A stretch of 35,218 nt of DNA from Gammaproteobacteria bacterium (lineage in GTDB: Bacteria > Pseudomonadota > Gammaproteobacteria > Steroidobacterales > Steroidobacteraceae): assembly GCA_027452045.1 (NCBI GenBank), contig DAIDHH010000001.1:1-35218 (forward strand). Reading direction: 5' to 3'. Below the pieces are notes generated by a model that was not told the origin of the DNA, searched no databases, and was given only the letters and a program-made list of their open reading frames with translations. How positions within the stretch are numbered: position 1 is the stretch's first letter; the number at the start of each line of letters is the position of its first letter. A program made the translations under genes and the position numbers. Below are positions 31,119 to 35,218 of this stretch, in pieces.

Positions 31119-32651
31119 GTGTCCGACCCTTCCCAACCCGAGCTGCCGCTGCCCGAGGCGAGACCCCGGGGCGACACCGACGCCGGAAACGATACTGCCG
31201 CTGCGAGCGCTTCCGTCCCTCCCGATTCCTGCGGGGAACCCGCCGGGGCGAGGCATGGTGGGCCGCTCGGCCCGCCCGATGCGCCCGTCGTGCGCCTGCC
31301 GAGGGGCAGGCTCCAGGCGCGCCTGCAGCGCCTGCTCAACAGCAACACCCGGCGCCTGTTCCTGCAGGTGGGACTGCCCTGGAGCGCCGCGCTCCTCGTC
31401 GGCCTGGTCTCGGTGCTCTACGCACGCTGGAGCAACGACGCCTACTACACCTTCATCGGATGGATCGACGGACGCGCCTGGCTCGCCTTCATCCTGACAC
31501 CGCTGTTCACCGTGGTGGCCGTCTACTGCACCCGCCGTTGGTTCTACGGGAGCGAGGGCAGCGGCATTCCGCAGGTCATCGCCGCGCTCCATGCCCCGCG
31601 CACCGAGGGCGATGACACGCTGATGCGGCGCCTGTTCGGCCTCAGGGTCATCTTCGGCAAGATCCTGGGCTCGCTCCTCGGGCTCCTCGGGGGGCTCACC
31701 ATCGGGCGCGAGGGTCCGACCGTGCATCTCGGGGCGGCCATCATGGCCGAGACGCGGCGGTTCTATCCGCGCCGCACCATGCGGCTCGAGCGGCGGCTGC
31801 TGCTCGCCGGGGCGGCCGCGGGACTGTCGGGCGCATTCAACACGCCCCTTGCCGGGGTCATCTTCGCGATCGAGGAGCTGGCGCGCGACTTCGAGACGCG
31901 CACCAACGGCACCATGATCACCGCGGTGGTGTTTGCGGGCCTCACCTCGCTCGCCCTCGCCGGCAACTATCTCTACTTCGGGCAGCTCAATGTCACGGTC
32001 CCCTTGGGGATCGCCTTCGCGCTGCCGGTGATCGTAGCGGCGCTCGTGTGCGGCCTGATGGGCGCCGCGTTCAACTACGCGCTGCTGCACTGGAAAAAAT
32101 GGATGCCCGAGCGGGTGCGCGATTTCAAGACCGGCAGGCCCCTCTGGTGGGCGTTCGCGAGCGGGCTCGTGATCGCGGCCATCGGGGTCGCGACCCTCGG
32201 GCAGACCTGGGGGAGCGGTTACGACCAGGCGCGGGCGCTGCTGCACGGCACGGCGCCGCTCAGCCAGACGTTCGCCGCGACCAAGTGGGTCACGATGGTC
32301 GCGAGCTATCTCGCCGGCGTCCCGGGTGGACTCTTCTCGCCCTCGCTCTCGATCGGGGCGGGCATCGCGCAGTGGGTGCACGCGGGGTTCTCCTGGGCGC
32401 CCATGGCCGCGCTCATCGCGCTGTGCATGACGGGTTACCTCGCGGCGGTCACCCAATCGCCCATCACCTCCTTCGTCATCGTGATGGAGATGACCAACGG
32501 CTCGGCGATGGTGATCCCGATGATGGCGGTGGCGCTCGCCGCCTCGCGCATCTCGGGCCTCTTTACGCCCCCGCTCTACGAGGCGCTCGCCGAGGACAAG
32601 TACTTCCACTACGAGCCGCCGCCCGAGAGCGGCATCGCCCCCGGTACCTGA
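31119..32651 (+). CDS. ClC-family chloride channel/transporter
   Basis: 510 residues. The GTG start has GGAG 5 nt upstream. A hydrophilic N-terminal extension (about 75 residues, Pro/Ala/Glu-rich) leads into a ClC core with GSGIP (147-151), the gating Glu198 in GREGPTVH, AIEELARDF (250-258; includes the Glu equivalent to the inner proton Glu of E. coli ClcA), and GGLFSPSLSIGAGIAQ. Both glutamates present suggests a Cl-/H+ exchanger rather than a channel. No CBS domains. Inner-membrane protein; roles include acid resistance. It is separated from the kinase by about 100 nt and may have its own promoter. Confidence 0.92.
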   Translation: MSDPSQPELPLPEARPRGDTDAGNDTAAASASVPPDSCGEPAGARHGGPLGPPDAPVVRLPRGRLQARLQRLLNSNTRRLFLQVGLPWSAALLVGLVSVLYARWSNDAYYTFIGWIDGRAWLAFILTPLFTVVAVYCTRRWFYGSEGSGIPQVIAALHAPRTEGDDTLMRRLFGLRVIFGKILGSLLGLLGGLTIGREGPTVHLGAAIMAETRRFYPRRTMRLERRLLLAGAAAGLSGAFNTPLAGVIFAIEELARDFETRTNGTMITAVVFAGLTSLALAGNYLYFGQLNVTVPLGIAFALPVIVAALVCGLMGAAFNYALLHWKKWMPERVRDFKTGRPLWWAFASGLVIAAIGVATLGQTWGSGYDQARALLHGTAPLSQTFAATKWVTMVASYLAGVPGGLFSPSLSIGAGIAQWVHAGFSWAPMAALIALCMTGYLAAVTQSPITSFVIVMEMTNGSAMVIPMMAVALAASRISGLFTPPLYEALAEDKYFHYEPPPESGIAPGT

Positions 32652-32753
32652 GCGGGGAATTTCCCACCCCGGCACCGGTCGAATCCGCGGCCTCGGCGCA
32701 TGCAGGGACGATACCAAGCCTTGCAGGCGGTTGAGAAAACTTCACAAATCTCC

Positions 32754-32773
32754 CCGCCGGGCGCAACCGGCGG
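32754..32773 (+). repeat. GC-rich hairpin in the leader of the efflux operon
   Basis: CCGCCGG (32754-32760) and CCGGCGG (32767-32773) pair with a 6-nt loop in the 148-bp gap between the ClC gene and the RND adaptor gene. There is no U-run, so it is weak as a terminator; it could lie in the 5' leader of the efflux mRNA. Function unknown. Confidence 0.35.
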
Positions 32774-32799
32774 CGGGGGGCGGGTGATAGGCTTGCGCG

Positions 32800-34173
32800 A
32801 TGGACTTCCAAGACGCCCCGGGCCCGGCTGGACTGGCCCCAACAGGTTCCACGGACACCGAGCAGGAGGGGCGAGCGGCGCGCCATAGGCGCATCGCCTG
32901 GATCGGGCTCGCCCTCTTCGCACTCCTCATCGCGCTCGCGATCTACCGCCACCACGCGAGCACCGCCGCGCGGATGATGGGCTTCAAGGGCTTCGGCGGT
33001 CCGATGCCGGTGAGCGTGGCCCAGGTGGGTACCGCGAATGTGCCGGTGGTGATCGATGCCTTGGGCACGGTGACCCCGCTCGCCACCGTCAACGTGCGAC
33101 CCCAGGTGACCGGTCCCATCGTCAGGATCGCCTTTCAGGAGGGCGAGACGGTGCGCGCAGGGGAGCTCCTCGCCGTGATCGATCCACGGCCCTACCAGGC
33201 GGCGCTCGATCAGGCGCAGGGCCAGCTCGCGCGCGATGAGGCGGCACTCGGCAATGCCCGGGTGGACCTCGCCCGCTACAAGCGACTCCTCGCCCAGGAC
33301 TCGATCTCCGCCCAGACCTACGCTGGCCAGGAGGCGACGGTCAGCCAGGATGAGGCCCAGGTCGAGGCCGACCAGGCCTCGGTCGAGACGGCGCGACTCA
33401 ACCTGAGTTACTGCCGCATCACCTCCCCGGTCGCAGGCCGCGTGGGCCTGCGCCAGGTGGATCTCGGCAACCTCGTCGAGGCCAATCAGACCACCCCCAT
33501 CGTCACGGTCACGCAGATGCAGCCCATGTCGGTGCTGTTCACCGTGCCCGAGAACGATCTCACCCGGATCTTCAAGCACGCCAGAGCGGATCGCAAGCTC
33601 GTGGTCGAGGCCTACAGCCGCGACATGCGCCATCTGATTGCCACCGGGACGCTCGCGAGCATCGACAACCAGATCAGCACGACCACCGGCACGCTGCAGA
33701 TGCGCGCGCTCTTCACCAACGCGCACTCCGATCTCTATCCCGATGAGTTCGTCAACGTGAAGCTGGTGCTCGATACCCTGAAGAACCAGATCGTGGTGCC
33801 GGGCGGGGCGGTGCAGAACGGACCCTCGAGCACCTTCGTGTACGTGGTCGAGCCCAACGACACGGTGAAGCTGCGCAACATCGTGACGGGACCAACGGAC
33901 GGCAACATGATCGCCGTCACGAGCGGACTCACCGCGGGCGAGACGGTGGTGACCGACGGGGCGGATCAGCTGCGTAACGGCGCCCACGTGCGCATTCCCG
34001 GGCAGAAGCCGGGTGCTGCCGCGGGCACCGGCGCCGCGGTCCACCCGGGCGCGGACCCCGCTCGCTGCGCGCGCCTTGCCGAGGCGCGGCGCAAGGCGAG
34101 CGGCACGAAGGCCAAGTTCCTCACCCGCGCCTATGAGCGCTTGGGCTGCGCCCGGCCGGACGCAAAATCATGA
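32800..34173 (+). CDS. mdtA: RND efflux periplasmic adaptor (MdtA-like)
   Basis: 457 residues. A cytoplasmic tail (about 1-31) and one membrane helix (about 32-50) come before the adaptor. The lipoyl half is [20 protein letters not shown] and [15 protein letters not shown] coiled-coil hairpin lies at about 130-205, the second lipoyl half has [20 protein letters not shown], and a beta barrel and membrane-proximal domain follow. It links the inner-membrane pump to an outer-membrane TolC-like channel for drug or toxic-compound export. The last 45 residues form an unusual Ala/Lys-rich extension with two Cys (ARCARL and LGCARP). It overlaps the pump gene by ATGA. Confidence 0.92.
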   Translation: MDFQDAPGPAGLAPTGSTDTEQEGRAARHRRIAWIGLALFALLIALAIYRHHASTAARMMGFKGFGGPMPVSVAQVGTANVPVVIDALGTVTPLATVNVRPQVTGPIVRIAFQEGETVRAGELLAVIDPRPYQAALDQAQGQLARDEAALGNARVDLARYKRLLAQDSISAQTYAGQEATVSQDEAQVEADQASVETARLNLSYCRITSPVAGRVGLRQVDLGNLVEANQTTPIVTVTQMQPMSVLFTVPENDLTRIFKHARADRKLVVEAYSRDMRHLIATGTLASIDNQISTTTGTLQMRALFTNAHSDLYPDEFVNVKLVLDTLKNQIVVPGGAVQNGPSSTFVYVVEPNDTVKLRNIVTGPTDGNMIAVTSGLTAGETVVTDGADQLRNGAHVRIPGQKPGAAAGTGAAVHPGADPARCARLAEARRKASGTKAKFLTRAYERLGCARPDAKS

Positions 34174-35218
34174 ACCCGTCCCGGCCTTACATCCTGAGGC
34201 CGGTCGCCACCTCGCTCCTGATGGTCGCGATCGTGATCCTCGGGGCGATCGGGTATCTGCTGCTGCCGGTGTCGACGCTGCCGGAGGTCGACTATCCGAC
34301 CATCGTGGTCTCGACCTTCCTCCCCGGGGCGAGCCCGGATGTGATGAGTGCCACGGTGACCGCCCCTCTCGAGCGCCAGCTCGGGCAGATGTCGGGCCTG
34401 AAGGAGATGTCCTCCAAGACCTCCGCCGGCGCCTCGCAGATCACCCTGCAGTTCGACCTCAGTCTCGGCCTAGATGTGGCCGAGGCCGAGGTTCAGGCCT
34501 CGATCAGTGCCGCCAACCGGCTGCTGCCGCAGAGCCTGCCGGCCCCGCCGATCTACGCCAAGGTCAACCCGGCGGATGCGCCCATCCTCACCCTCGCGCT
34601 CATCTCGCGCGCCATGCCCATCACGGAGGTGGAGAACCTCGCCGACACGCGCGTCGCGGAGAAGATCTCCCAGGTGGCGGGCGTGGGGCTCGTGAGCCTC
34701 TCGGGGGCGCCGAAGCGCGCGGTGCGGATCGAGGCGAACTTGAATCAGCTCGCCGCCTACGGCCTGAGCCTCGATGACCTGCGCACCACCATCGCCAATT
34801 CCAACTCGAACGCGCCCAAGGGCAGCTTCAGCGGCTCGGCGCACGCCTACACCATCGACGCCAACGATCAGATCACGAGCGCGAAGCAGTACGCGGACAT
34901 CGTGGTCGCCTACCGCAATGGGGCGCCGGTGTACCTGAAGAACGTCGCGCGCGTGCGCATGGGCGCCGAGAGCGATGAGCTCGCGAGCTGGATGAACGAC
35001 ACCCCCGCGGTGCTCATCAACATCCAGCGCCAGCCCGGGGCGAACGTCATCCAGACGGTGAACATCATCCGCTCGCTGCTCCCGCAGCTGCGCGCCTCGC
35101 TCCCGGGGAACGTGAGCCTGAAGGTGGTGACCGACCGCACCCAGACCATCCGCGCCTCGGTCGATGACGTGCAGTTCGAGCTCGCCCTCGCCGTGGCGCT
35201 GGTGGTGCTCGTGATGTT
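34170..35218 (+). CDS. mdtB: RND efflux pump inner-membrane subunit (MdtB-like), 3' end missing
   Basis: 349 codons are visible. The ATG at 34170 overlaps the adaptor stop. The N-terminus [18 protein letters not shown], then [36 protein letters not shown] and [15 protein letters not shown], follow MdtB of the MdtABC multidrug system closely. The window ends within the helix after the first periplasmic part. An mdtC homologue is likely to follow, since MdtB/MdtC form heterotrimers; this lies outside the window. Confidence 0.92.
   Translation, partial: MNPSRPYILRPVATSLLMVAIVILGAIGYLLLPVSTLPEVDYPTIVVSTFLPGASPDVMSATVTAPLERQLGQMSGLKEMSSKTSAGASQITLQFDLSLGLDVAEAEVQASISAANRLLPQSLPAPPIYAKVNPADAPILTLALISRAMPITEVENLADTRVAEKISQVAGVGLVSLSGAPKRAVRIEANLNQLAAYGLSLDDLRTTIANSNSNAPKGSFSGSAHAYTIDANDQITSAKQYADIVVAYRNGAPVYLKNVARVRMGAESDELASWMNDTPAVLINIQRQPGANVIQTVNIIRSLLPQLRASLPGNVSLKVVTDRTQTIRASVDDVQFELALAVALVVLVM

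Noticed and set aside
29622-32717. Very long open frame on the minus strand opposite the kinase and ClC genes
   Set aside because: It is antisense to two well-supported genes, has low-complexity Arg/Glu/His-rich content and no recognisable motif. High GC at third codon positions removes stop codons on the opposite strand.

Overview
The window is GC-rich bacterial DNA with tightly packed operons, many of them joined by ATGA or GTGA stop/start overlaps. The gene content (Tad pilus genes, an aryl-polyene pigment cluster with a XanB2-type chorismatase and a flavin halogenase, Cpx-like regulators, MdtAB-type efflux) fits a gammaproteobacterium near the Xanthomonadales/Nevskiales. That placement is an inference from gene content. 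No rRNA, tRNA, CRISPR array or insertion sequence was seen.

Region 1 (1-2838, minus strand) is the start of a Tad/Flp pilus operon: flp pilin, an 11-12 bp intercistronic hairpin, the CpaA prepilin peptidase, an unusual AAA ATPase, and CpaB (cut by the window edge). Its upstream gap (2839-3141) carries four 11-bp boxes arranged as a large symmetrical palindrome. It faces a divergent envelope-glycosylation operon (3142-7368, plus strand): two paralogous GT-C-like membrane proteins around a GT2-GtrA fusion. A convergent gene (7408-8856) of visibly lower GC encodes a GT22/ALG9-like mannosyltransferase.

Region 2 (9086-11143) holds a TMEM175-like channel, a beta-carbonic anhydrase and two coupled small coiled-coil membrane proteins.

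Region 3 (11337-25779, minus strand) is a complete-looking aryl polyene (xanthomonadin-like) cluster. The order of transcription is: a secreted protein built of 11-residue repeats, flavin halogenase, chorismatase (3-/4-hydroxybenzoate starter), PlsC-type acyltransferase, GT2, then from a probable internal promoter ACP, aryl-ACP ligase, FabZ-like dehydratase, HtrB-like acyltransferase, LolA-like protein, MMPL exporter, polysaccharide deacetylase, ketosynthase, chain-length factor, a second dehydratase and a FabG ketoreductase. Together these would make a starter acid, load it on an ACP, extend it by KS/CLF-KR-DH cycles into a conjugated polyene, halogenate it, attach it to a lipid/sugar carrier and move it to the outer membrane.

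Region 4 (25873-31013, plus strand) is an ABC importer without a binding protein (double-domain permease, ATPase with a C-terminal regulatory domain), directly coupled to a CpxR/CpxA-like two-component system. Region 5 (31119-35218) has a ClC chloride transporter and the start of an MdtAB-type RND efflux operon that runs off the window.

The most unusual items are the symmetrical four-box operator next to flp, the undecapeptide-repeat secreted protein heading the pigment operon, the long inverted repeat touching the start of the LolA-like gene, and the GT22 mannosyltransferase.
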